Source: Candidatus Portiera sp.
GTDB lineage: Bacteria > Pseudomonadota > Gammaproteobacteria > CBDBNL01 > JAAOII01
Direction of reading: 5' to 3'
Length of the DNA: 20,452 nt
Assembly (NCBI GenBank): GCA_015163845.1
Contig: JAAOII010000148.1
Coordinates: forward strand, 1-20,452
Shown here in pieces: positions 8,700-15,988 of the stretch (its first letter is position 1; each line of letters opens with the position of its first letter). The notes beneath the pieces are model-generated. The model ran no database searches and was not told the DNA's origin. It worked only from the letters and a program-made list of their open reading frames with translations. A program made the position numbers and the translations under genes.

Positions 8700-9548
8700 T
8701 TAGACCTTACCTTTCCAGGGAACTACTGTCCTCTCAATGTAACGCATTAGCAGGTCAAATGCATAGGCAATTACACCTATAACTATGATGCCCATCACTA
8801 CTATGGAAGTAGTAAGGAAGTTGGCAGCACTGTTAATCATAAAGCCCAAGCCCTGCTCTGCAGCAAGCAATTCGGCAGCAACTAAGGTGGTCCAACCAAA
8901 ACCTATGCCTATACGCATGCCGGTAAGAATTTCTGGCATGGCAGCTGGTAGAATAATTTGTGCTAGAACTTGACGCCTATTAGCACCCATAGAATATGCG
9001 GCATGGATTTGCTCTATTGCTACTGAACGGACACCAGCACGGGTGTTGAGCACCAACGGAGCAAATATCGCCAAGAAGATAATGATTATCTTGGCGGTCT
9101 CGTCTATGCCAAACCAGATAATTACCAAAGGCAGATAGGCCAAAGGTGGAATTGGTCTGTAGAACTCAATGGGTGGATCAAATATACCACGCATGAAACG
9201 ATTGACTCCCATCAGTATGCCAATGGGGATGGCGGTTATGCAAGCGAGGAAGAATGCGGTAAATACTCTATACATGCTCCAACCTATGTGGGTGGTCAGT
9301 ACCGAATCGCCAAAGCCATACAATAGCGTGTCAACAAATCTATCTATTACTGCCGTAGGAGATGGGAAAATTAGCGGTCGGACTAGTTGTAAAACCTCAG
9401 TGGTAATATACCAAAAAGCTAGTATACAAAAAGTTGTAACTATGCTTATAAGGACACTTTTGCCCGCACCCGGGGCGCCGTAGGCACCGGTGTTCTCTTC
9501 TCCGCTAGAAGAGAATAACGAGCTAAACCAATTAGTTATTTTTTTCAT
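8700..9548 (-). CDS. tauC: Taurine ABC transporter, permease
   Basis: Inner-membrane permease of the taurine importer, a binding-protein-dependent transport system of the nitrate/sulfonate/taurine family. The protein has 282 residues. After a hydrophilic, glycine- and serine-rich N-terminus (about 30 residues) come about six membrane segments. The FPSPTAVIDRF block near residues 60-71, the FYRPIPPLAYLPLVIIWFGI block and the EAA-like loop AAYSMGANRRQVLAQIILP, which contacts the ATPase, are typical of TauC and SsuC. Its start overlaps the end of tauB by 17 bp, which suggests translational coupling. With the whole taurine degradation pathway next door, taurine is the most likely substrate, but related sulfonates cannot be excluded. 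Confidence 0.94.
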   Translation of the reverse strand: MKKITNWFSSLFSSSGEENTGAYGAPGAGKSVLISIVTTFCILAFWYITTEVLQLVRPLIFPSPTAVIDRFVDTLLYGFGDSVLTTHIGWSMYRVFTAFFLACITAIPIGILMGVNRFMRGIFDPPIEFYRPIPPLAYLPLVIIWFGIDETAKIIIIFLAIFAPLVLNTRAGVRSVAIEQIHAAYSMGANRRQVLAQIILPAAMPEILTGMRIGIGFGWTTLVAAELLAAEQGLGFMINSAANFLTTSIVVMGIIVIGVIAYAFDLLMRYIERTVVPWKGKV

Positions 9549-10413
9549 CAGCGTAAATTATCTCCAAAATTTGTTCACGAATTTTAATGAATTCAGGCAA
9601 GGACTTAATCTTGCGAGCATCTCTTATCTTGAGATACTTACTGCAAAAGCCCAACTTGAATCTGTGGGTTATGCGTCCAGGACGCGGTGACATTACTATG
9701 AGGTCAGTTGCCATAAAAATTGCTTCTTCCACACTATGGGTGATGAAGAATACTTTCTTGCTGGTCTTCTGCCAAATATCTAATATTAGTTCTTGAGTAT
9801 TCTCTCTGGTGAGAGCATCCAAAGCACCAAGTGGCTCATCCATCAATAAAGTGGATGGGTTGGATGTTAAAGCACGAGCTATGCCTACTCTTTGTTGCAT
9901 ACCCCCTGATAGTTGGTAAATCTTGCTCTTGACAAAGTCCTCAAGACCGACCAATTTTAAATTATCCATTGACACCTCTTCTCTTTCTTTGAGTGGCACA
10001 TTCTGTAACTTTAGTCCAAAAGATACATTATCTATGACATTGAGCCATGGTAATAGTGCATGTCTTTGAAAGACCACGCCTCTATCGCTACCTGGACCAG
10101 TAATTTGTTGTGATCCGCTTGATGACATTGGTCTTTGAAAAACAACGCCTCTATCGCTACCTGGACCAGTAATTGGTTTTTCAGGTTTTTTATTTTTTTT
10201 TGATGAACTATAAAAAATCTTACCTGTAGTGGGATGTAAAAATCCCGCAAATAGGTTTAGTAAGGTTGTCTTACCGCAGCCAGAAGCACCTATGGCAACA
10301 ACGAATGACTTATCTTCTATCTCTAAATTGATGTCTTGTAGTGCTTGGACATCATCTTCTTTACCTTTAGAGTGATAAATGAAATTAACCTTTTTAGCTA
10401 CTAATTTTTCCAT
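9532..10413 (-). CDS. tauB: Taurine ABC transporter ATPase with duplicated Q-loop segment
   Basis: Cytoplasmic ATPase of the taurine importer. Walker A is GASGCGKTT (42-50), the ABC signature LSGGMQQR (168-175), Walker B LLMDEP with D192 and E193, and the H-loop histidine H226. At 293 residues it is longer than the roughly 255 of E. coli TauB. The difference lies partly between Walker A and the signature: the stretch ITGPGSDRGVVFQR occurs twice, at 81-94 and 104-117, so the Q-loop glutamine is present twice (Q93 and Q116). The second copy leads into HALLPW, the normal continuation, so the first copy is the extra one. A lysine-rich stretch (KKNKKPEK, about 72-79), encoded by a T-rich tract on the plus strand, precedes it. 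The C-terminus extends after the H-loop. The frame is intact, but activity is not certain. Confidence 0.92.
   Translation of the reverse strand: MEKLVAKKVNFIYHSKGKEDDVQALQDINLEIEDKSFVVAIGASGCGKTTLLNLFAGFLHPTTGKIFYSSSKKNKKPEKPITGPGSDRGVVFQRPMSSSGSQQITGPGSDRGVVFQRHALLPWLNVIDNVSFGLKLQNVPLKEREEVSMDNLKLVGLEDFVKSKIYQLSGGMQQRVGIARALTSNPSTLLMDEPLGALDALTRENTQELILDIWQKTSKKVFFITHSVEEAIFMATDLIVMSPRPGRITHRFKLGFCSKYLKIRDARKIKSLPEFIKIREQILEIIYADEKNN
10062..10175 (-). repeat. 69-bp tandem duplication inside tauB
   Basis: Two direct copies of a segment of about 44 bp start at 10062 and 10131, giving a 69-bp period (23 codons, so the frame is kept). Over the conserved part they differ at two positions (plus strand G/A at 10072/10141 and C/A at 10075/10144). 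The copies are joined by sequence encoding the serine-rich PMSSSGSQQ. Because the copies differ, this is less likely to be an assembly error. Confidence 0.88.
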
Positions 10414-10440
10414 GAGGAATTAATTACTTATAAATAAAAT

Positions 10441-10474
10441 AAGAATTGACCCGCATTTCTACGAGCCAATTCTT
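10441..10474 (-). promoter_or_regulatory. Hairpin between tauA and tauB
   Basis: AAGAATTG (10441-10448) and CAATTCTT (10467-10474) form an 8-bp stem that can extend inward through CCG/CGG-like bases with mismatches. It lies in the 89-bp gap between tauA and tauB. Hairpins at this position often protect the 3' end of binding-protein mRNA or partly stop transcription, which gives more TauA than TauBC. That role is inferred. Confidence 0.5.
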
Positions 10475-10502
10475 TAATTTGATAATTACTTAAGATAAGT
10501 AA

Positions 10503-11510
10503 TTATTTAGCAGCTGCCGCAGCAAATTTGCTATTAACAAATTGTGCAAAGGTCTTAGGCACTGAGTCTACCTTCTTCCCGTTTTTCAGGAATTCAGCAG
10601 TAAACCTTATTGCTTGAGCAACTCCGCCACTTTCGCCACCACCAAGCCAAGCAGAACTTGCTTGTTGAGCAGCTGTAGGGAAGCCATAAAGAGCTAAGGT
10701 TCCAGCTACTTGTGATGCTTCACCGCCAGCTAATTTTGCAACCTTGCGAGCATTGGATGATTTAGCATTCCATTTATCAGGATTTTGACTATAAGCACGG
10801 GTAGATTGATCCATGACTTTGGTAAACGCAATCATGAACTTCTCGTTTTTAGCAGCGAAGTCCTTGTTCACTACCATGCCATCAAAAGTTGCTTTACCCC
10901 AAGAACTTAACTGTCCAGAAGTAATCAATACACTACCGTTTTCTTTGATTTTACCCAATACTGGGTCCCAAACAAAAGCAGCATCTATGTCGCCTCGTGC
11001 CCAAGCCGCAGCAATTTGTGGTGGTTGGAGGTTACGTAGTTTTACTTGACGGCTTTTTATGCCGAACTGCTCCAATGCAAATAGCATGTGAAAGTGAGTG
11101 GTAGAAACAAAGGGGATTCCTATTTTCTTACCTTTCAGGTCTTGTGGCGATTTAATGCCAGAACCATCACGCACAACCAATGCTTCAGCAGCAGCAATGT
11201 CTTCAACTATCCAAAAGATTTCGATTGGAAGTCCATTAGCTATACCAGCCGCAATTGGGCTAGAGCCAGCCATGGCAATGTGAACGTCACCAGACGCCAT
11301 AGCATTGATTACAGCACCGCCGGAATCAAATTTGCGCCAGTTGACTTTATACCCTGTCTTTTTTGCGAAGGTTTTGTCCGCAATAGCGACTTTATAAGGG
11401 TTAAGCACTCCTTGATATCCTACAGTAACTTCACTAGCAGCAAAAGCGCCAATAGAAAAAGCTAGTAAGGATAGAACGAGAGCTTGGATTGTTTTTTTGA
11501 AATGTATCAT
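10503..11510 (-). CDS. tauA: Taurine ABC transporter, periplasmic binding protein
   Basis: Periplasmic taurine-binding protein of 335 residues. A clear signal peptide covers residues 1-24: a basic start (HFKK), a hydrophobic core and an AFA cleavage site. The mature protein begins ASEVTVGYQ, and the sequence follows TauA closely: WRKFDSGG, ALASGDV-like MASGDVHIAMAGSSP, EALVVRDG, the IPFVSTTHFHMLFAL block, LQPPQIAAAWARGDIDAAFVW and SWGKATFDGMVV. The protein ends in an alanine-rich tail. AGGAGAA at 11515-11521 is a good ribosome site 4 nt from the start. It is the first gene of tauABC. The upstream intergenic region must hold the promoter and any taurine-responsive control site, and it is shared with the divergent ccsB gene. 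Confidence 0.96.
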   Translation of the reverse strand: MIHFKKTIQALVLSLLAFSIGAFAASEVTVGYQGVLNPYKVAIADKTFAKKTGYKVNWRKFDSGGAVINAMASGDVHIAMAGSSPIAAGIANGLPIEIFWIVEDIAAAEALVVRDGSGIKSPQDLKGKKIGIPFVSTTHFHMLFALEQFGIKSRQVKLRNLQPPQIAAAWARGDIDAAFVWDPVLGKIKENGSVLITSGQLSSWGKATFDGMVVNKDFAAKNEKFMIAFTKVMDQSTRAYSQNPDKWNAKSSNARKVAKLAGGEASQVAGTLALYGFPTAAQQASSAWLGGGESGGVAQAIRFTAEFLKNGKKVDSVPKTFAQFVNSKFAAAAAK

Positions 11511-11521
11511 ATTATTCTCCT

Positions 11522-11925
11522 AATATATTTTGATCAATATGTATGTATTTGCATATAATACTATCTATTAATAAAAAACTCTGAACACTTTCACAGCCAA
11601 AGCCAATGATTTTGGTTCCACAGAATATAAAAATAGTAACGATAAATGCATATAACTAATAGTTATTATACACAACTATGCGGGATGTTAGCTTTTTTGC
11701 TATTTTAAAAGCCCCTCATAGCATTTTTGTAGATATTGCATAATCCTGCTTTATATTGTGGATATTATTGGCTTTTTAAGTGAGTAGGCATGATTTGATT
11801 GATTGATTGTATTATTAGATTGTGCTGAGTGGTTGTAAAAATCAGCCAGTCGGCAATGACTAGTGAATAATCATATAAAATATTTGTATGAGAGGATACG
11901 TAAATAGGATGGTCTTTAATAAGCT
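11522..11925. other. Divergent intergenic region, tauA / ccsB
   Basis: This 404-bp AT-rich stretch holds no gene that I can support in either direction. It should contain the promoters for tauA (minus) and ccsB (plus). Small structures are visible: an inverted repeat at 11652-11666, GCTTTT/AAAAGC arms at 11691-11712, and a short GATT run at 11793-11808. A TATAAA at 11874-11879 could be a -10 element for ccsB, but I find no matching -35. No riboswitch is recognised. Confidence 0.5.
11652..11670 (-). promoter_or_regulatory. Possible tauA -10 element with overlapping inverted repeat
   Basis: On the minus strand TATAAT occurs at 11670-11665, about 155 bp before tauA. It overlaps the inverted repeat ATAACT-AAT-AGTTAT (11652-11666), an arrangement expected of an operator over a promoter. 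No good -35 lies at the right distance, and the 5' leader would be long, so this is tentative. Confidence 0.25.
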
Positions 11926-13107
11926 ATGTTGAATAACTTAATAATAAGTATAAAAAGCATTCAAGCAAAACTGGCAAGCCCAAACCTGGTTGCCCTCGCC
12001 CTTCTCTGGCTGATCGTTTTACTAATTTTTGGCACACTTGAGCAAAAGTTCATAGGCCTATATGCAGCTCAGCAAAAATATTTCTCGTCGTTTGTATTGT
12101 GGCAATGGGGCTTTGCTTTGCCGGCTACCAGGAGTGTGCTGTTGGTAATCTGTGTTGGGATTGTCGCTAAAATCTCGCAATGGGCTGCGTGGAAACTTCA
12201 CAAACTAGGCAATAGCTTGGTGCATGTTGGGGTGTTATTTTTACTAGCTGGCACTCTCTTTAATACTTTAAACAAACAAGAGGGTTATCTAGTTTTACAG
12301 AAAGAGGATGCTAGTCCAAGTCAAAAAAGTCCAATCAGAGAATATATGGAGGACTACTATGCCGCAGAGCTAGTCATAATGAGCGGGGAAGATAACATAT
12401 ATAGTCATGTGTTCAAGCAAGAAGAATTAATCCCAGGAAGCACTCTGACAACTCCCCAACTAGCTTTCAATATTGTCATTGATGAGTTCTTTACCAATGT
12501 TAATATTGAACGAGTAACTGCGACAGATGAGCAGTCCAACCCAAATGACTATACAGGGTTTGCCAAGATATTTAAATTGAGTGACAAGAAATCAGAACTC
12601 AACGGCGAAGAGAACTTGAGTGGCGCTTACTTTACTGTGATTGACAAGCAAACCCGTAAGCCGATCGGTAAATATGCCATATTTGAGAATATGCCAATCA
12701 TCCAAAGCATCACTCATGCTGACTTGGTCTATCAGATCATAATGCAACCACAACGAACCCCTCTTCCGTTTGGCGTGGGACTGATTGACTTTAGTGTGGA
12801 TTACCATCCAGCCAGTGAGGTTGCTTCTGGTTATAAGTCAGAGGTGTTAGTGTATGACAAGAAGTTTACCAGTGGGCAGAGAGCCGTCATAGAAATGAAT
12901 GAGCCACTTAGATACAAGGACTGGACTCTATATCAATCGGCTTTCAATCAAGCAGAACAAGGCAGCAAAGAAACATCTATTTTAGTGGCAGTAAAAAGTT
13001 CAGGCAGATTGATCCCCTACATAGCTGGGCTGATAATTAGCTTTGGATTGCTATTACATATCTTTGTCCGCCTGCCGAGATTGTTGCGAATAACATCTAA
13101 ACCCTAA
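11926..13107 (+). CDS. ccsB: Cytochrome c biogenesis protein ResB/CcsB-like
   Basis: Membrane subunit of the System II cytochrome c synthase, which with CcsA moves heme outward and attaches it to apocytochrome c. The protein has 393 residues. Three membrane segments lie in the first 120 residues, with the ResB motif FGTLEQ at 35-40 and histidines H92 and H100 near the third segment. A large periplasmic domain follows, and a last membrane helix lies near residues 362-382. Near the end of the periplasmic domain, EMNEPLRYKDWTLYQSAF matches the conserved block seen in ResB and in fused CcsBA proteins. The next gene begins 14 bp later and encodes the CcsA half, so the two form an unfused pair. No clear Shine-Dalgarno precedes the ATG. 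Confidence 0.9.
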   Translation: MLNNLIISIKSIQAKLASPNLVALALLWLIVLLIFGTLEQKFIGLYAAQQKYFSSFVLWQWGFALPATRSVLLVICVGIVAKISQWAAWKLHKLGNSLVHVGVLFLLAGTLFNTLNKQEGYLVLQKEDASPSQKSPIREYMEDYYAAELVIMSGEDNIYSHVFKQEELIPGSTLTTPQLAFNIVIDEFFTNVNIERVTATDEQSNPNDYTGFAKIFKLSDKKSELNGEENLSGAYFTVIDKQTRKPIGKYAIFENMPIIQSITHADLVYQIIMQPQRTPLPFGVGLIDFSVDYHPASEVASGYKSEVLVYDKKFTSGQRAVIEMNEPLRYKDWTLYQSAFNQAEQGSKETSILVAVKSSGRLIPYIAGLIISFGLLLHIFVRLPRLLRITSKP

Positions 13108-13117
13108 TAGCAGTATT

Positions 13118-13157
13118 CATAATGACTATTAACATAATGACTATTAACATAATGACT
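13118..13157 (+). repeat. 15-bp tandem repeat creating three candidate ccsA starts
   Basis: The unit CATAATGACTATTAA occurs at 13118-13132 and 13133-13147, with a partial third copy at 13148-13157. Each copy supplies an in-frame ATG (13122, 13137, 13152). None has a clear ribosome site. Confidence 0.9.
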
Positions 13158-15281
13158 AGGAACAAAATAAATTTGAGCATTTATCACAATTTATATAGTA
13201 GATTTAATCCTCTAGGTATTTGTGTTATTGGTTTGATGCTTCTGGGCATGAGCATCATAAGTGTAGCAAGTCATGCTGATGAGATTGATGCAGATGCACT
13301 TGACGCACTTGATGAACTTAACGCACTTAATGCACTAGAGATTCGCCAACTTGATTATAGCCAGTTTGCTTTGCTACCAGTTCAGCATCAGGGACGGATT
13401 AAACCTTTAGATAGTTTTGCTCGCATCCATCTCAAAATATTCTCTCATCGCAACAAGCTAGGCGAGCTTGATGCCATCGAGTGGTTGGCTGAAGTGATAC
13501 TATCTCCCGAGAAATCTTATAATCGCCCTCTGTTTAAGATTCGTAATCTGCATGGAATATTGCAACTGCCACCTAAGGAAGATAACTTATATAGCTTTTA
13601 TCAGATTAGTATAGCATTAGGCAAGCAACAACAACTGGTTGAAGAATTGAGGAAAAGCGACTATAGCCAACTAACCCTAGCCCAGCAAGAGTTAGTTGAC
13701 TTGTCATATAATTCTTTAGTGTTCTTTGATATTAGTCGGAGTTTATCTTTATTTACCCCCATATTCAATATAGAGGATGCCCGACTGGCAAGTTATTTGG
13801 AGATAACAGAGAACAGTCCTTTCAATTATTTAGATGCCATAAAACTCAATAATCGTCTCAACCAATTTATTGAGGAGACCTTGCGTAGCAAACAGGACAG
13901 TCGAGCAAAAGACCCCTCTTCGCCTGCTGACTTCACTGCAACTGAAATAGCCGCTCTGGCATTTGCCAACTTACTTGGGACCCTTAACAATGACAAGAAA
14001 TCTTTTCTACTGAAAGTTCTGCCAGGACAATGGAGCAGTTCATGGACTTCTCCTTGGGAAAACATTGACCTGGGCGACGGCTCGCCTGACATCGCAAGAT
14101 TATTTGCTCTATGGCAAGAATTGCTGGAAGATTATACTAATGGTGATAATGAGAAATGGGTTACTACTAGTGAGTTGCTACTTGGTGAAACGCTTGCTCT
14201 ATATGATTCTGCTGCTTCGGCTAGCCCGCAATGGCGTCTCAAGCTAGAGCTATTCTATAACAATGCCAGATTGTTCCTCATCGGCATGCTACTATATATG
14301 TTGGCAGCTTTAGTTGCCATAGCATCGCCTCTAATAGAAAGAATTGGAAAAAGAATTGGAAAAAGAATTGGTAAACAAAAACACGGGCTGATTAACGACT
14401 ATAAAATAGGCAACCTAATATTGGCATTTATCGGCGGCGGCATTATCACTCAGGTCATGGGCATTGTCATTAGGATGATCATTCTGAATCGTCCGCCAGT
14501 ATCCAACTTCCACGAATCACTTTTATTTGTTATGGTCATTATCGTCGCAGTTGGCTATGGGCTGGAACTGGTCAAACGCAATTACTTGGGCACAACTATT
14601 GCCTGCACCAGTGGTATCATTCTATCTTTGCTGGGGTTTTATTATCAGGGACAAGGTGACTCTATGCAGATGCTCATTGCAGTGCTCAATACCAATTACT
14701 GGTTAGCAACTCATGTCATAGTCATAACTATGGGCTATGCTGCCGCAATAGTAACCTCTATATTGGCGCATAGCTATTTGGCGAAATATGTTCTCCACCA
14801 GCACAAGTGGCACAAGCGGCACAAACTTGCTTCTGGTCTAGGCAGGGGGCAAGCGGAATATTTATACAACTATATGCTTGGCGGGTCGCTAATTGCCCTA
14901 TTCTTGATGCTACTCGGCACCCTACTGGGCGGGATATGGGCAGATCAGTCATGGGGTAGATTCTGGGGTTGGGACCCTAAAGAGAATGGTGCCTTGCTGA
15001 TAATTCTATGGCTCATCCTAATGCTCCATGCCCGCATAACTTCATCTGTCACACCACATGTCTTTGCGGCTGGGTTAGTGGCACTTAATATAGTCGTGGT
15101 TTTGTCTTGGTTTGGGGTAAACCTTCTCAATGTTGGCCTACATTCCTATGGTTTCATTGATAATAATGCCTTACTTGGCCTGTTTGGTTTTATTGGGTTG
15201 GAAGTTGCTTATATTGCCATGAGCTTAGGATATGGAGCGAGTTGTGAACTGCAGTCATCACGAACTGGAGGCAGAGCATAA
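13122..15281 (+). CDS. ccsA: Cytochrome c biogenesis protein CcsA/ResC, long form
   Basis: Heme-handling half of System II cytochrome c synthase. At 719 residues it is about twice the usual CcsA length. The C-terminal half (about 385-719) is the CcsA domain with several membrane helices, the tryptophan-rich heme motif WGRFWGWDPKEN at 611-622, and periplasmic histidines H464 (NFHESL) and H674 (GLHSYGF) on either side, which serve as heme ligands in the family. The N-terminal half has a membrane anchor near residues 28-48 and a long hydrophilic, probably periplasmic domain starting with LLPVQHQGRIKPLDSFAR, a block seen in extended CcsA proteins. Short repeats occur in the N-terminus (ALDALDELNALNAL) and at about 407-418 (RIGKRIGKRIGK). 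The start is ambiguous among 13122, 13137 and 13152. Its stop overlaps the next start by one base. Confidence 0.9.
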   Translation: MTINIMTINIMTRNKINLSIYHNLYSRFNPLGICVIGLMLLGMSIISVASHADEIDADALDALDELNALNALEIRQLDYSQFALLPVQHQGRIKPLDSFARIHLKIFSHRNKLGELDAIEWLAEVILSPEKSYNRPLFKIRNLHGILQLPPKEDNLYSFYQISIALGKQQQLVEELRKSDYSQLTLAQQELVDLSYNSLVFFDISRSLSLFTPIFNIEDARLASYLEITENSPFNYLDAIKLNNRLNQFIEETLRSKQDSRAKDPSSPADFTATEIAALAFANLLGTLNNDKKSFLLKVLPGQWSSSWTSPWENIDLGDGSPDIARLFALWQELLEDYTNGDNEKWVTTSELLLGETLALYDSAASASPQWRLKLELFYNNARLFLIGMLLYMLAALVAIASPLIERIGKRIGKRIGKQKHGLINDYKIGNLILAFIGGGIITQVMGIVIRMIILNRPPVSNFHESLLFVMVIIVAVGYGLELVKRNYLGTTIACTSGIILSLLGFYYQGQGDSMQMLIAVLNTNYWLATHVIVITMGYAAAIVTSILAHSYLAKYVLHQHKWHKRHKLASGLGRGQAEYLYNYMLGGSLIALFLMLLGTLLGGIWADQSWGRFWGWDPKENGALLIILWLILMLHARITSSVTPHVFAAGLVALNIVVVLSWFGVNLLNVGLHSYGFIDNNALLGLFGFIGLEVAYIAMSLGYGASCELQSSRTGGRA

Positions 15282-15943
15282 TGAAGAGTTCTAAATCTAG
15301 ATCTAAATATGCAAGATATGTTTGGGGCACTGTGTGCTTTGGCTTGTTCTTTGCGATTATAGGTTTTGGCTTGCAGGACTTTGGCGTACTTCAATATGCT
15401 GGGCAAAATGCTGGAGCAGGTCAAAATCTTAGCGGAAGTCCTGATCAAAGAGTTAGTGAACATAATGTGCCAAATCTCAAACTGCAAACAATCCAAGGAG
15501 AAAGATTTAGCTTGTTGTCGCCAATAACTTATATAGCTAGTGATGACGCTAGTGGAAATAGTGGCAATAGTGGAAGCAGCGCAGAAGCCGTGCCTATCAT
15601 TCTTAATTTTTGGGCATCTTGGTGTCCGCCCTGTGTCAAAGAATTTCCTCTACTCATTAGCAAGGTACTTGAGAATCCGGGCGAGGTGGCACTAGTAGCT
15701 ATATCCATTGACCAAAGCCGTGGAGACATGGAGAGATTCTTGGAGAACTTCCCCCTAGCACAGGAGCACCCCGACTTGATAAAAGTGGTGTGGGATCCTA
15801 AATCGCACATTGCCCAAGATAAATTTAATGTGATATTTATGCCAGAGACCTTCATAATCAGCCGAAAGGGTAAAATAGTTAGTAAAATAAGAGGTGAGGT
15901 GCTGGAAAAAGATCTTGCAATAGTTGATGAACTTTTGCAATGA
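15281..15943 (+). CDS. Membrane-anchored thioredoxin-like protein, TlpA/ResA type
   Basis: A 220-residue thiol-disulfide protein with an N-terminal membrane anchor (about residues 10-30) and a periplasmic thioredoxin fold. The active site is WCPPC, with C115 and C118, in ILNFWASWCPPCVKEFPLL, followed by a VALVAISIDQSRGDM segment and the cis-proline region MPETFIISRKGKIV. This pattern is that of TlpA, ResA and CcmG, which reduce apocytochrome c cysteines before heme attachment. The one-base overlap with ccsA (TAATG) supports translational coupling and the same role. A stretch of S, G and N near 90-99 (three copies of a 9-bp unit at 15551-15577) sits between the first strand and the active site. 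The precise subtype is uncertain. Confidence 0.88.
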   Translation: MKSSKSRSKYARYVWGTVCFGLFFAIIGFGLQDFGVLQYAGQNAGAGQNLSGSPDQRVSEHNVPNLKLQTIQGERFSLLSPITYIASDDASGNSGNSGSSAEAVPIILNFWASWCPPCVKEFPLLISKVLENPGEVALVAISIDQSRGDMERFLENFPLAQEHPDLIKVVWDPKSHIAQDKFNVIFMPETFIISRKGKIVSKIRGEVLEKDLAIVDELLQ

Positions 15944-15988
15944 AGTAGCACTTACTGATTATAGAACATTTATTTAGGTGAAAATACC

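Noticed and set aside
10032..10250. Minus-strand open frame of 72 codons inside tauB
   Set aside because: It is in another frame of tauB and shows the same duplication; it is a shadow of the real gene.
11088..11465. Plus-strand open frame of 125 codons over tauA
   Set aside because: It is antisense to tauA, with a composition dictated by the real gene.
3046..11510. Assimilatory taurine use through TauD
   Set aside because: No dioxygenase is encoded here, while the dissimilatory enzymes Tpa and Xsc are both clear.
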